A DNA stretch of 64,000 bases from Betaproteobacteria bacterium (GTDB taxonomy: Bacteria > Pseudomonadota > Gammaproteobacteria > Burkholderiales > SG8-41), in contig JANYDY010000115.1 of NCBI GenBank assembly GCA_025363435.1, forward strand, positions 21,484 to 85,483. Reading direction: 5' to 3'. This document shows, one piece after another, positions 1 through 10,016 of this stretch; positions within the stretch are counted from its first letter, which is position 1; the number at the start of each line of letters is the position of its first letter. A program made the position numbers and the translations under genes. The notes under the pieces are model-generated. The model ran no database searches. It was not told where the DNA came from and was given only the letters and a program-made list of their open reading frames with translations.

Positions 1-739
1 GCGGGTGTCCTGCGCACTGGCTGACCATAGCGCGCAGACGATCGGCGTCTTTGATCTCGACGTTCTTGTTTTGCACGGCAATGATGCCTTCGGTCTGGAA
101 GTGCGATAGCGCACGGCTGATGGTTTCGAGTTTGAGACCGAGATAGCTGCCGATTTCATGGCGCGTCATGCGCAGAAGAAAGCGGCTCGGCGAGTAGCCG
201 CGGGCGGCGAAACGCTGTGAAAGATTCAGCAGGAACGCCGCCAGGCGCTCTTCGGCACGCATGCTGCCCAGCAACAGCATGACGCCGTAGTCGCGTGCGA
301 TCTCGCGGCTCATGATGCGGTGAAAATGCTGTTGCAACGTTGGAATCTCGCGGCTCAATTTTTCGAGATCGCCGAAAGGTATTTCGCATACCTCGCTGTC
401 TTCGAGCGAAACCGCATCGCACATATGGTTGCCGCTGCCAATGCCGTCCATGCCGAGCATTTCGCCGGCCATGTGAAAACCCGCGACCTGTTCGCGGCCG
501 TCATCGTGCATGACGCAGCTTTTGAAAAAACCAGTGCGCACGGCAAACAGCGATTGCAGCGCGCTGCCGGCGCGATAAAGATATTCGCCGCGTTTGAGCG
601 GGCGCTTGCGGTTGACGATTTCGTCGAGTTTTTGCAGTTCATCGGGTGCAAGTCCTGCCGGCAGACAAAGTTCCTGCAGGCTGCAGGCTGAACAGGCGGC
701 GCGCAGCGTGTGGGAAACAATCGGGATCACGGTATTCAT
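1..739 (-). CDS. fnr: FNR/CRP-family transcriptional regulator (3' part runs off the left edge)
   Basis: Minus-strand reading from CAT at 737-739 gives MNTVIPIVSHTLRAACSACSLQELCLPAGL...LYRAGSALQSLFAVRTGFFKSCVMHDDGREQVAGFHMAGEMLG..., with the FNR N-terminal Cys cluster and CRP-like effector domain. The listed ORFs here are in other frames. Confidence 0.85.
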   Translation of the reverse strand, partial: MNTVIPIVSHTLRAACSACSLQELCLPAGLAPDELQKLDEIVNRKRPLKRGEYLYRAGSALQSLFAVRTGFFKSCVMHDDGREQVAGFHMAGEMLGMDGIGSGNHMCDAVSLEDSEVCEIPFGDLEKLSREIPTLQQHFHRIMSREIARDYGVMLLLGSMRAEERLAAFLLNLSQRFAARGYSPSRFLLRMTRHEIGSYLGLKLETISRALSHFQTEGIIAVQNKNVEIKDADRLRAMVSQCAGHP

Positions 740-830
740 AAGTTGGCCTTATGCCTGTTGCATCTGTTGCGGCGCGTCAACGTAATCTTAAATCCCGCCG
801 GGCCGGTCGGGCGCGGAATCCGTGCCGGCA

Positions 831-844
831 TTGATCTATGTCAA
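831..844. promoter_or_regulatory. FNR-box-like site TTGATCTATGTCAA
   Basis: Matches FNR consensus TTGAT-N4-ATCAA except one position; lies between fnr and hemN, 50 bp before the hemN ATG at 894. Confidence 0.7.
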
Positions 845-893
845 AACCGCAGTTGCCCCGAGGTTGATACTAGCACCTCACGAAACTGAAATC

Positions 894-2309
894 ATGCCGC
901 AAACAGTGACTATGCCGCCGCCGGCGCTCCCGGCACTGGAAATCGATCTAGAGTTGATCCGCCGGTTTGACGGCCGCGGACCGCGTTATACCTCGTACCC
1001 GACCGCCGACCGCTTCGTCGAGGCGTTTGATGCCGAGGCCTACCAGTCGTGGCTGGCGCGTCGCAATATCGGCGGTATCGCGCGTCCGCTGGCGTTGTAT
1101 ATGCATCTGCCATTTTGCAGCACGCTGTGTTTTTACTGCGGCTGTAACAAGATTGTCACGCGCGATCGCAGCAAGGGCGAGGTCTATCTCAAATATCTGA
1201 ATGAAGAAATTGCCCTGCAGACATCACTGCTCGGCGGCGATACCAAAGTGCGCCAGATGCACTGGGGCGGCGGTACGCCGAATTTCTTTTCGATCGAACA
1301 AGTCTCCGCGTTGATGCGCGGGCTGCGCGATCACTTCAAATTTGATCCTGCCGGCGAATACTCGATCGAAATCGATCCGCGCTCGGCCAATGCGAAATAC
1401 GTTGCGGCGCTGGCGGCACAGGGTTTCAACCGGATGAGTGTCGGCGTGCAGGATTTCGATCCGGAAGTGCAGCGCGCCGTTCATCGCATACAGAGCGAAG
1501 CGGAAACGCTGGAAGTCATTGATGCAGCGCGCGCGCACGGTTTTACCGGGATCAACGTCGATTTGATCTACGGTTTGCCGAAGCAGACGCTGGTCAGTTT
1601 CGAGCACACGCTCGAACGTGTGATCAAGGCGGCTCCCGACCGCATTGCGGTCTATAACTACGCGCATATTCCATCGCTGTTCAAGCCGCAACGGCGCATT
1701 CGCGAGGTTGATTTGCCGTCGCCGGACACGCGGCTCAAGCTGCTCACGCTGGCGATCCGCCGGCTCACCGGCGCCGGTTATCAATACATCGGCATGGACC
1801 ATTTTGCGAAGGGCGACGACGGGCTGGCGGTGGCGCAGCGCCAGGGTCGCCTGCATCGCAATTTTCAGGGTTATTCAACGCACGCGGACTGCGATCTGCT
1901 GGCGCTTGGCGTGTCGGCGATCGGCAACATCGGCCCGACCTACAGCCAGAACCATCGCACGCTGGACGAGTATTACAGCACGCTGGATCGCGGTGAACTG
2001 CCGGTGATGCGCGGCCTTGAACTCTCCGCGGATGATCTGCTGCGGCGCGCCGTCATCGGCGGTCTGATGTGCAACTTTGCGCTGATCAAGCAGTCGCTCG
2101 CGATCGGTTACTTGATCGATTTCGACAAATATTTTGCCGCCGAGCTGGCTGAGTTGCGCGAATTCGAGCAACTCGGCATGCTCGAGCTCGACGATTATGA
2201 AATTCGTGTGACGCCGAAAGGACGCCTGCTGGTACGTAATATCTGCATGATATTCGACCGCTACCTGCGGCAGGATCAGGAACGCCGCCGCTACTCGCGC
2301 GTGATTTAG
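894..2309 (+). CDS. hemN: Oxygen-independent coproporphyrinogen III oxidase
   Basis: ORF 822..2309; HLPFCSTLCFYCGCNKI radical SAM motif, GGGTPNF, GINVDLIYGLPKQT. Start at 894 preferred because the FNR-box-like site lies upstream. Confidence 0.92.
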   Translation: MPQTVTMPPPALPALEIDLELIRRFDGRGPRYTSYPTADRFVEAFDAEAYQSWLARRNIGGIARPLALYMHLPFCSTLCFYCGCNKIVTRDRSKGEVYLKYLNEEIALQTSLLGGDTKVRQMHWGGGTPNFFSIEQVSALMRGLRDHFKFDPAGEYSIEIDPRSANAKYVAALAAQGFNRMSVGVQDFDPEVQRAVHRIQSEAETLEVIDAARAHGFTGINVDLIYGLPKQTLVSFEHTLERVIKAAPDRIAVYNYAHIPSLFKPQRRIREVDLPSPDTRLKLLTLAIRRLTGAGYQYIGMDHFAKGDDGLAVAQRQGRLHRNFQGYSTHADCDLLALGVSAIGNIGPTYSQNHRTLDEYYSTLDRGELPVMRGLELSADDLLRRAVIGGLMCNFALIKQSLAIGYLIDFDKYFAAELAELREFEQLGMLELDDYEIRVTPKGRLLVRNICMIFDRYLRQDQERRRYSRVI

Positions 2310-2439
2310 TCGCGCCGTCAGCGTTACCGGCGCGTGACCCGGGCGCGCCGCCGGGCGCCGCTGCAGCGGTGCAGTGACGACTTGCGCGACGCAAAATGCT
2401 ACACTTCGCAGCGCAAAAAATCATGTCGCGGGATCGCAG

Positions 2440-3858
2440 ATGAACGAGAAAAAGCACGTCAAGTTTAACGGACGCCTGGTGATCGTCGGCTTCGGTTCGG
2501 TCGGGCAGGGCACTCTGCCGCTGCTGCTGCGGCATATCGACATGCCGGCTGAACGCGTCTCCATATTGACCGGCGACACGCGCGGCATCGAAGAGGCCAA
2601 GCATTTCGGCATCAAGTTCAACGTCAAGCCGCTGACGCGCGAGAACTATAAAACCGTACTCGACCCGCTGCTGGCGAAGGGCGATTTTCTGCTCAACCTG
2701 TCGGTCGAGGTGTCGAGCGTCGACCTGATCGAGTATTGCTGCAAGCGTGGCGTCATGTATCTCGATACCTGCATCGAGCCCTGGCTCGGCGGCTACTACG
2801 ACACCAGCGTGTCGGCGTCACGGCGCTCCAACTACGGCTTGCGCGAAGAAGTGCTGCGCCTGCGCAAAAAATATACGAGCGGCGCGCCGACGATGATTCC
2901 AACCCACGGCGCCAATCCGGGGTTGATCTCGCATTGGGTCAAGCAGGGCTTGATCAATCTCTCACGCGACATCCGCAAGCGTGCTGCCAAACCGGAATCG
3001 CGCGAAGACTGGGCGCGGCTGGCCATGCAGCTCGGCGTCAAGGCGATCCACTGTTCGGAACGTGACACGCAGGTGGCCAATCCGGGCAAGCGCCGGCTCG
3101 AATTCGTCAACACCTGGTCGGTCGATGGTTTCGTTGGCGAGGGTTCGCAGCCCTGTGAACTCGGCTGGGGTTCGCATGAGAAACATTTCCCGCGCGACGG
3201 CAAGCAGCACAAATTCGGCTGCAAGGCAGCAATTTATCTGACACGCCCCGGCGCCTCGGTGCGCGTGCGCTCGTGGACGCCGCTCGAAGGCTGTTTTCAC
3301 GGTTTTCTGATTACCCATGGCGAGGCGATTTCGATTTCCGATTACCTGACCGTGCGATCCGCCAAGAAAGTGGTCTACCGGCCGACCTGTCATTACGCCT
3401 ATCACCCCTGCGACAACACCATCCTGTCGTTGCACGAATACGCCGGCAAGAACTGGGCGTTGCCCGAAAACAAACGCATCCTGATGGATGAAATTTACGA
3501 CGGCGCTGACGAATTGGGGGCCTTGTTGATGGGGCACGCCAAAGGCGCTTATTGGTACGGCTCGCGCCTGACCATACACGAGGCGCGCAAACTCGCGCCT
3601 TTCAATAATGCAACCAGCCTGCAGGTTGCCGCCGGGGTCATGGCCGGCGTGGTGTGGGCGATGGAAAATCCGCGCCGCGGCGTCTGCGATCCGGACGATC
3701 TTGATTTTCAGCGCGTGCTCGAAATCGCCAATCCCTATCTGGGCAGCGTCGGCGGCACTTATACCGACTGGACGCCGCTCGACGACCGCGGGCAGCTGTT
3801 TCCGGAAGACGTCGATACCGCTGATCCGTGGCAGTTCAAAAACATCCGCGTCAATTGA
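2440..3858 (+). CDS. hss: Homospermidine synthase (saccharopine dehydrogenase-like fold)
   Basis: MNEKKHVKFNGRLVIVGFGSVGQGTLPLLLRHID... and GVMYLDTCIEPWLGGYYD are typical of bacterial homospermidine synthase. Confidence 0.85.
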   Translation: MNEKKHVKFNGRLVIVGFGSVGQGTLPLLLRHIDMPAERVSILTGDTRGIEEAKHFGIKFNVKPLTRENYKTVLDPLLAKGDFLLNLSVEVSSVDLIEYCCKRGVMYLDTCIEPWLGGYYDTSVSASRRSNYGLREEVLRLRKKYTSGAPTMIPTHGANPGLISHWVKQGLINLSRDIRKRAAKPESREDWARLAMQLGVKAIHCSERDTQVANPGKRRLEFVNTWSVDGFVGEGSQPCELGWGSHEKHFPRDGKQHKFGCKAAIYLTRPGASVRVRSWTPLEGCFHGFLITHGEAISISDYLTVRSAKKVVYRPTCHYAYHPCDNTILSLHEYAGKNWALPENKRILMDEIYDGADELGALLMGHAKGAYWYGSRLTIHEARKLAPFNNATSLQVAAGVMAGVVWAMENPRRGVCDPDDLDFQRVLEIANPYLGSVGGTYTDWTPLDDRGQLFPEDVDTADPWQFKNIRVN

Positions 3859-3899
3859 CCGCCTGCCCGGGCGCTGGCCGGTTCTTTTGAATTGCCGAG

Positions 3900-4457
3900 A
3901 TGAGCGCAACACATCCCGTTGACGAACCGCCTTCCGACTGGGTGCGCCGTTTCGCGCCGCGCATAGCGGTCGGCGGCAGCGTGCTCGATGTTGCCTGCGG
4001 CAGCGGCCGCCATGCGCGTTTTCTCGCGGCGCAGGGTTTACAGGTGCTGGCGGTTGATATCGATGCCGTCGCACTTGAACCGCTCAAAGATATCGCCGGG
4101 ATACGCAGGCACGCCGCGGATCTGGAAGGTTCGCCCTGGCCGTTTGCCGGGCAGACATTCGACGCCGTTGTTGTTACCCGTTATCTGCACCGGCCCTTGC
4201 TGGCGCTGATGGTCGACGCATTGGCGCCGGACGGCGTGCTGATCTACGAGACCTTTGCGGCGGGCAACGAGCGCTTCGGACGCCCGCGTAACCCGGAGTT
4301 TCTGCTGCAACCGGGCGAGCTGCTGGAACTGGCGCGCGGGCGGTTGCGCGTGCTTGCCTTTGAAGACCTCTACGTCGAGTTGCCCAAGCCGGCAATGATG
4401 CAGCGGATCTGCGCCGTCCGCGCCGCCGTTGCGGGAAAAAATTCACCGCCGCTGTAA
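3900..4457 (+). CDS. Class I SAM-dependent methyltransferase
   Basis: VLDVACGSGRHARFLAAQGLQVLAVDID motif I/II. Confidence 0.8.
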   Translation: MSATHPVDEPPSDWVRRFAPRIAVGGSVLDVACGSGRHARFLAAQGLQVLAVDIDAVALEPLKDIAGIRRHAADLEGSPWPFAGQTFDAVVVTRYLHRPLLALMVDALAPDGVLIYETFAAGNERFGRPRNPEFLLQPGELLELARGRLRVLAFEDLYVELPKPAMMQRICAVRAAVAGKNSPPL

Positions 4458-4545
4458 CCTTTTTCACGGGTCGCGCGTTGCCTGAAGTAATAGCCCTTGC
4501 GTGTCGTTGTCAGGAATGCGCGCGGGGCGTGACCAGGGCGGCAAT

Positions 4546-4734
4546 ATGAGTTCCAGCGAAAACAGAATACCGGCGAATCCACCGCTCCAATATGCGGAAG
4601 AGGTGTTGTGTGCCAACTGGAACCCGCTGGCGCTGCTGTTGGCGGAACCGGTGCAGCGTGCGCGGGCGTCGGCTGTCGACGGTAGCGATGCCGAGGCATT
4701 TCTGGCCCGGCTTTATCGCTGCCAGCAAGCCTGA
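4546..4734 (+). CDS. Small hypothetical protein (62 aa)
   Basis: ORF with internal ATG at 4546; no recognised domain. Confidence 0.35.
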   Translation: MSSSENRIPANPPLQYAEEVLCANWNPLALLLAEPVQRARASAVDGSDAEAFLARLYRCQQA

Positions 4735-4895
4735 GCGCGCCGCCCCTCCAGACTGCCGCGCGCCGCGCCAGTTGTGGCGCTGCAACCTATGCCCCGGGCG
4801 ACGGTCAGAAGCATTGCTGGTCCAAATCCCGAATGCGGTAGAATCTGCGCTTAATTAGCGGGTTGCTGACCAATTTTTCCAGGAAAAACCGATAG

Positions 4896-5780
4896 ATGGC
4901 ATCACTGAGCGGCAGCGTAGTGGCGATTGTTACGCCGATGCACGAGGACGGCAGTCTGGATCTGGACGCGTTCCGGAAACTGATCGACTGGCATATCGCC
5001 GAAGGCACTGACGGCATCGTCGTTGTCGGCACCACCGGCGAGTCGCCGACGGTCGACTTTGACGAGCATCATCTGCTGATCAAGACTGCGGTCGAACACG
5101 GCAACCGCCGCGTGCCCATCATCGCCGGTACGGGGGCTAATTCGACGCGTGAGGCGATCGAACTGTCGGTCTACGCCAAGCAGGTCGGCGCCGACATGAG
5201 CCTGTCAGTGGTGCCTTATTACAACAAGCCGACGCAGGAAGGGCTTTATCAGCATTTCCGCGCGATCGCCGAAGCGGTCGAAATTCCGCAGATCGTCTAT
5301 AACGTACCGGGCCGTACCGTTGCCGATCTGGCCAATGAGACCATGCTGCGCCTGGCACAGATTCCGAATATCGTCGGCATCAAGGACGCAACCGGCAATC
5401 TCGAGCGCGGCAGCGATCTGTTGCGGCAGGCGCCGGCCGGGTTTTCTGTTTATAGCGGCGACGATGCGACAGGCATTGCGCTGATGCTGTTGGGGGGGCA
5501 TGGCGTTATTTCGGTCACCGCCAACGTGGCGCCGCGCCTGATGCACGACATGTGCGCGGCGGCGCTCAAGCCCGATCCGGTTCGGGCGCGTGAATTGAAC
5601 AACCGTCTGCTCGGGTTGCATCGCCATCTTTTTGTCGAGGCAAACCCGATCCCGGTCAAATGGGCGCTCATGCAGACCGGACAGATCGGCAAGGGAATCC
5701 GTTTGCCGCTGACCGCGCTGTCGGAAAACTGTTACGGCCAGGTGCGCGCGGCGATGTTGCAGGCCGGCGTCAAGGTTTAA
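4896..5780 (+). CDS. dapA: 4-hydroxy-tetrahydrodipicolinate synthase
   Basis: [43 protein letters not shown] motifs. Confidence 0.95.
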   Translation: MASLSGSVVAIVTPMHEDGSLDLDAFRKLIDWHIAEGTDGIVVVGTTGESPTVDFDEHHLLIKTAVEHGNRRVPIIAGTGANSTREAIELSVYAKQVGADMSLSVVPYYNKPTQEGLYQHFRAIAEAVEIPQIVYNVPGRTVADLANETMLRLAQIPNIVGIKDATGNLERGSDLLRQAPAGFSVYSGDDATGIALMLLGGHGVISVTANVAPRLMHDMCAAALKPDPVRARELNNRLLGLHRHLFVEANPIPVKWALMQTGQIGKGIRLPLTALSENCYGQVRAAMLQAGVKV

Positions 5781-5793
5781 GGAAAGCGCAACG

Positions 5794-6954
5794 ATGAAGC
5801 GAATGACTCGAATGCGGAACTGGGTTGTGTTGTTGCCGTTTTTGCTTGCGGCATGCAGCAGTATGCCTTCGATTCAGAGCGACAAGGTTGATTACAAGTC
5901 GCAGAGCGCGAAACTGCCGCAGCTCGAAATCCCGCCCGATCTGACCAGGCCCGGAACGGACGATCGTTTTGCGGTGCCCGATATTAATGCTGCACGCAGC
6001 GGTGCAACGGCCTCGGATTACAACAAGGATCGCATTGCGCGGCCGGATGCGTCGCGGGCGTCAGTGCTGCCTTCGCAGGAGAATGCGCGTATTGAGCGGT
6101 CCGGTTCGCAGCGCTGGCTGGTGGTCAAGGGCGAGCCTGACGCCGTCTGGAATGCCGCCAAACTGTTTTGGCAGGAGCTCGGTTTCATTGTCAATATAGA
6201 GCATCCCGATGCCGGCGTAATGGAGACCGACTGGGCGGAGAATCGCCCCAAAGTCGATGCCGGCGTGGTGCGCAATTTTTTGAGCAAAATGCTCGATAGC
6301 GTTTATTCGACTGCCGAGCGTGACAAGTTCCGTACCCGGCTGGAGCGCGGCGCCGAGCCCGGGAGCACCGAAATTTACATCAGCCACCGCGGCATGGAAG
6401 AGGTTTATACCTCTTCGGGAATCGACACTAAATCGACCAAATGGCAACCGCGTCCGCCGGACCCGGATCTTGAAGCCGAAATGCTGCGACGCTTGATGAC
6501 GCGTTTTGGCGTGCAGCAGGAGCGCGCCAAGACCGAAGTGGCGTCAGCGTCAGCTGCAAAGCCGGTGTTGCGCGCAACGCTGATCAAGAGCAAGGACGGT
6601 GGCGGCCAGCTATCGGTTGACGATCAATTCGACCGCGCCTGGCGTCGCGTCGGACTGGCGCTGGATCGCGTCGGTTTCACCGTCGAAGACCGCGATCGCT
6701 CGAAGGGGCTGTATTTTGTGCGCTACGTCGATCCGGACACCGACAACAAGGCTGCGCCTGAGAAGGGCTTTTTCGCCAAACTGAATCCCTTCGGCAAGTC
6801 CGATAAGAAGACCGCCACCAGCGAGCAGTTTCGCATTCAGGTCAGGGACGCTGCTACCGCCAGCGAGGTCAGTGTGCTGAGTAAGGATGGCGTGGTTGAA
6901 AAATCAGAAACGGCAAGCCGCATACTGGCGCTGCTCTACGAGCAGCTCAAGTAA
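5794..6954 (+). CDS. bamC: Outer membrane assembly lipoprotein BamC (NlpB)
   Basis: Lipobox LLAACSS; follows dapA directly, as is usual in proteobacteria; BamC-like two-domain sequence. Confidence 0.85.
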   Translation: MKRMTRMRNWVVLLPFLLAACSSMPSIQSDKVDYKSQSAKLPQLEIPPDLTRPGTDDRFAVPDINAARSGATASDYNKDRIARPDASRASVLPSQENARIERSGSQRWLVVKGEPDAVWNAAKLFWQELGFIVNIEHPDAGVMETDWAENRPKVDAGVVRNFLSKMLDSVYSTAERDKFRTRLERGAEPGSTEIYISHRGMEEVYTSSGIDTKSTKWQPRPPDPDLEAEMLRRLMTRFGVQQERAKTEVASASAAKPVLRATLIKSKDGGGQLSVDDQFDRAWRRVGLALDRVGFTVEDRDRSKGLYFVRYVDPDTDNKAAPEKGFFAKLNPFGKSDKKTATSEQFRIQVRDAATASEVSVLSKDGVVEKSETASRILALLYEQLK

Positions 6955-7047
6955 GGCGGGAAGCGTGAGGCGGAACAGTTGCAGGCCTGCAGCGTCAGAA
7001 GGTTTTACCGCTCACCCCTTACACCTCGCTTCTCCCGTGCTTCATTG

Positions 7048-7812
7048 ATGCGCTTTGCTTCGCTTGGCAGCGGCAGCGAGGGTAACGGGCTGCTGGTCGA
7101 ATCCGGCAGTACGCGCATACTTGCCGATTGCGGCTTCAGTCTTGCTGAAACCATCACGCGTCTGGCCCGCCTCGGCATCGAAGCTGAATCCGTCAACGCG
7201 GTGCTGGTTACGCACGAACATGACGATCACGTCGGCGGCGTGGCGCGATTTGCGCGCAAGTTCAAAAAACCGGTGTGGCTGACCCACGGCACGTTGCAGG
7301 CATCGGCGGCGGTTCTCGCCGGCGTTGACGACGTGCGCGTGTTCGATTGCCACCGGTGTTTTACGATCGACGCGATTGAAGTCGAGCCTTACACCGTGCC
7401 GCACGATGCGCGCGAACCTTCGCAATTCGTGTTCGGCGACGGCAACGTCCGGCTCGGCCTGCTGACAGATGCGGGTTCACTGACCGCGCACATGCGCGCC
7501 ATCCTCAATAATCTCGATGCGTTTGTGCTTGAATGCAACCACGATACCGAATTGCTGAGCAATAGCAGCTATCCGGAAAAACTCAAGCAGCGTATCGGCG
7601 GCCGCTTCGGGCACTTGTCGAACGACACTGCCGCCGAACTGCTGGCGGGGCTTGATCGCAGCCGGCTCAAGCACGTGATTGCCGCGCATCTCAGCCGGAA
7701 GAACAACCGCCCTGAACTGGCGAGTGAGGCGCTGGCGCGCGCGATGTCATGCGAAACGCAGTGGATAGGCGTTGCCGATCAGGCGCACGGATTCGACTGG
7801 CGGGATCTCTGA
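7048..7812 (+). CDS. MBL-fold metallo-hydrolase (YycJ/WalJ-like)
   Basis: MRFASLGSGSEGNGLLVESG..., THEHDDHVGG metal motif, AHLSRKNN. Confidence 0.85.
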   Translation: MRFASLGSGSEGNGLLVESGSTRILADCGFSLAETITRLARLGIEAESVNAVLVTHEHDDHVGGVARFARKFKKPVWLTHGTLQASAAVLAGVDDVRVFDCHRCFTIDAIEVEPYTVPHDAREPSQFVFGDGNVRLGLLTDAGSLTAHMRAILNNLDAFVLECNHDTELLSNSSYPEKLKQRIGGRFGHLSNDTAAELLAGLDRSRLKHVIAAHLSRKNNRPELASEALARAMSCETQWIGVADQAHGFDWRDL

Positions 7813-7848
7813 CCGGTTGATGCGGGGCGCATGAAAATCGGGTGCGAA

Positions 7849-7876
7849 AAAAAGCCGGCCCGCAGGCCGGCTTTTT
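7849..7876. terminator. Bidirectional rho-independent terminator between convergent genes
   Basis: AAAAAGCCGGCC-CGCA-GGCCGGCTTTTT perfect stem with A/T tracts on both sides. Confidence 0.9.
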
Positions 7877-7894
7877 AATTCTGCAATTACGCCA

Positions 7895-8167
7895 TTACTT
7901 CTTCATTGCGTCCTTGGCTGCTTCGGCGGCACCTTTGGCTGCTTCGGCGGCGCCTTTGGCGGCATCGGCTGCGCCTTTGGCTGCATCAGCGGCACCTTTT
8001 GCTGCGTCGGCGGCTGCATCTTTGGCGGCTTCGGGTGCCGGTGCAGCCGGCGCCGGTGTGGCGGCCGGAGCGGGCGTTGCCGGAGCTTGCGGTGCGGGTG
8101 CGGGTTTTTCGCCGCAGGCTGTAAGGCCGAGTGCGACGATGGCGGAAATCAACAGGGTGCGATTCAT
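7895..8167 (-). CDS. Small Ala-rich lipoprotein with 7-aa AAKGAAD/E repeats
   Basis: MNRTLLISAIVALGLTACGEKPAP... lipobox followed by Pro/Ala linker and tandem AAKGAA[DE] heptads. Confidence 0.7.
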   Translation of the reverse strand: MNRTLLISAIVALGLTACGEKPAPAPQAPATPAPAATPAPAAPAPEAAKDAAADAAKGAADAAKGAADAAKGAAEAAKGAAEAAKDAMKK

Positions 8168-8327
8168 GGTGTGTCCTCAAAAAGTTGAATACGATACATC
8201 AGGGTGAAAAAGTTCTACTGCGGGAAGTTGTTGCATCGAACGGCTGCCAGGACAGTCGATCCGGAGCGGGAATTGTATGCTGAACGCATGCGAAATTCCA
8301 GTACCCGGGGGTTTTCTTACACGACGC

Positions 8328-8828
8328 TTACAGTCCGGTTTTGCTTGCGGTGACTGCCGGCGCTGATGCCTGCCAGATTTCGTCAAAGCGTTTGAGCAGC
8401 GAATAAGTCGCGGCAACATCGCCGATCGTCGCCGCGCCGCGTACATCATTGTAATGAAACCGGTGTACGAAACGTATGTCGTCGGCAATCGAGAACGGAT
8501 CGTAGACCTGCCGTGCCACCGGTTGCGTCCGGTGAATCGCCATGCTGTGACTGAATTGTTTGAGCAGCAGCATCAGGCGCGGGCAGTCGCGAACGATATT
8601 TCCCGTTTCATGCAGCACGATGCAGACACGATTGGTGCGTTTGGCGAGCAGTAGCCGGCGCAGCAGGTCGAAGCGCTGCGGTGTGTTGAATGCGGCGGTA
8701 ATACGGCGGTCAAAAATGCGCACCGTATGCGTTGCATTCGCGATCAATTCGTCGAGGGCTTCTTCGTAGGCGGCGTTGCCTTTGAGCTTGCGCTCGCCGG
8801 GCATGCGTTCGGGCGGGACCAGTTCCAT
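8328..8828 (-). CDS. Conserved hypothetical protein (possible PLD-like/QatB-type fold, unassigned)
   Basis: 166-aa ORF directly downstream of the cupin gene; plausible coding sequence. Confidence 0.6.
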   Translation of the reverse strand: MELVPPERMPGERKLKGNAAYEEALDELIANATHTVRIFDRRITAAFNTPQRFDLLRRLLLAKRTNRVCIVLHETGNIVRDCPRLMLLLKQFSHSMAIHRTQPVARQVYDPFSIADDIRFVHRFHYNDVRGAATIGDVAATYSLLKRFDEIWQASAPAVTASKTGL

Positions 8829-8831
8829 GAT

Positions 8832-10016
8832 TCAGCTGCGGGTGCGTGCGCCGCGCCGCGGTTGCGTTGCTTTTTTTGATTCAGGTGCGCGATCGGCAAC
8901 TCCGCCGGGTTGTAGATAGCCCGCTTCATACCAGCGCTGCAGATGCGCCAGCACAGCGCGGCTCACGTGCGCGCCGGCGGCAAGCCGGCGGTCGTCGGCG
9001 AGTTTGCGCAATGCGCCCGCATCGCCGGCGGCCACTGCGACGGCTTCGCCATTGATGAAGATATTCCTGCAGTCGAACAGCATGCGGCTTTTCAAATCAA
9101 GCTGCAGTCCCTGTGTTTGCAGTTTGCGCGCGAAGGCCGCTGCGTTAAGCGGAGGCGGTGGATCGAACACGGTGTTTTGCCGCGGTTCGCTCAGCATTTC
9201 ACCGAGACTGCGGTCGATATCGGCGTCGCCCCAGCGCATCGCGGCGATCATCCGGCGCACTGTTTTACGCATTTGCGCGCCGATCTCGGCGCGGTGGGTC
9301 TGGCGCTTGAGACGCGGATCGCGGTAGAGGGCATCGCCGCTTAAATGGTCGTGCAGGTATTCGAGGAATTGCGCTGTGACTTCGCGTTGATTCGGCGCGC
9401 GCATGCCGATCGACCAGGTCAGGCATTCACCGACGGCGCTGCCGTTGTGCGCATAGTCCGGCGGCAGATAAAGCAGGTCGCCGCTTTGCATCAGTAAATC
9501 GCGCTGCGCACGGAAGCGGTTGAGAATTTTCAGCGGGGCGCCGTCGATCAGCGCCAGATCGCGCTGATTGCTGATCTGCCAGCGGCGCGTGCCGGCACCC
9601 TGCAGGAGAAACACGTCGTAGCTGTCGAAATGCGGGCCGACACCGCCACCCGGCGCGGCATAACTGACCATCACGTCGTCGTGCCGCGCATACGGAATAA
9701 AACCGAAGGCGGTTTGCAGTGCGCGCGCCGCCGGCACCAGCGTGTCGACGCCGTTTACCAGCAGCGTCCAGTTGCGCGCCGGCAGTTGCGCAAAGTCGCG
9801 CCGCCGGAACGGGCCGTGGCGTACCTGCCACTGGCGTCCGCTGCCGATCACCAGCCGCGATTCGGTGTCGTCGCGGCAGGCCAGATCGATCAGGTCGGCG
9901 CGCCCCAGTGCGCCGGCCAACGCGGGCGCGATGCCGCGCAGCACCAGCGGTTTTTTCTGCCAGTGCTCGCGCAGAAAACGAGCAACGCCGAACGCTTGCA
10001 GCGGGTTTTTTCTCAT
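8832..10016 (-). CDS. Cupin-4 / JmjC ribosomal-oxygenase-like protein (YcfD/RoxA family)
   Basis: GGGVGPHFDSYDVFLLQGAGTRRWQI, GDLLYLPPDYAHNGSAV (HxD...H iron site), QKKPLVLRG N-terminus. Confidence 0.85.
   Translation of the reverse strand: MRKNPLQAFGVARFLREHWQKKPLVLRGIAPALAGALGRADLIDLACRDDTESRLVIGSGRQWQVRHGPFRRRDFAQLPARNWTLLVNGVDTLVPAARALQTAFGFIPYARHDDVMVSYAAPGGGVGPHFDSYDVFLLQGAGTRRWQISNQRDLALIDGAPLKILNRFRAQRDLLMQSGDLLYLPPDYAHNGSAVGECLTWSIGMRAPNQREVTAQFLEYLHDHLSGDALYRDPRLKRQTHRAEIGAQMRKTVRRMIAAMRWGDADIDRSLGEMLSEPRQNTVFDPPPPLNAAAFARKLQTQGLQLDLKSRMLFDCRNIFINGEAVAVAAGDAGALRKLADDRRLAAGAHVSRAVLAHLQRWYEAGYLQPGGVADRAPESKKATQPRRGARTRS

Noticed and set aside
2962-4074. 370-aa antisense ORF over hss
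   Set aside because: Shadow ORF opposite a well-supported gene in GC-rich DNA.
7842-8207. Plus-strand LAASAAP repeat ORF
   Set aside because: Antisense of the AAKGAA lipoprotein, and it begins inside the terminator hairpin.
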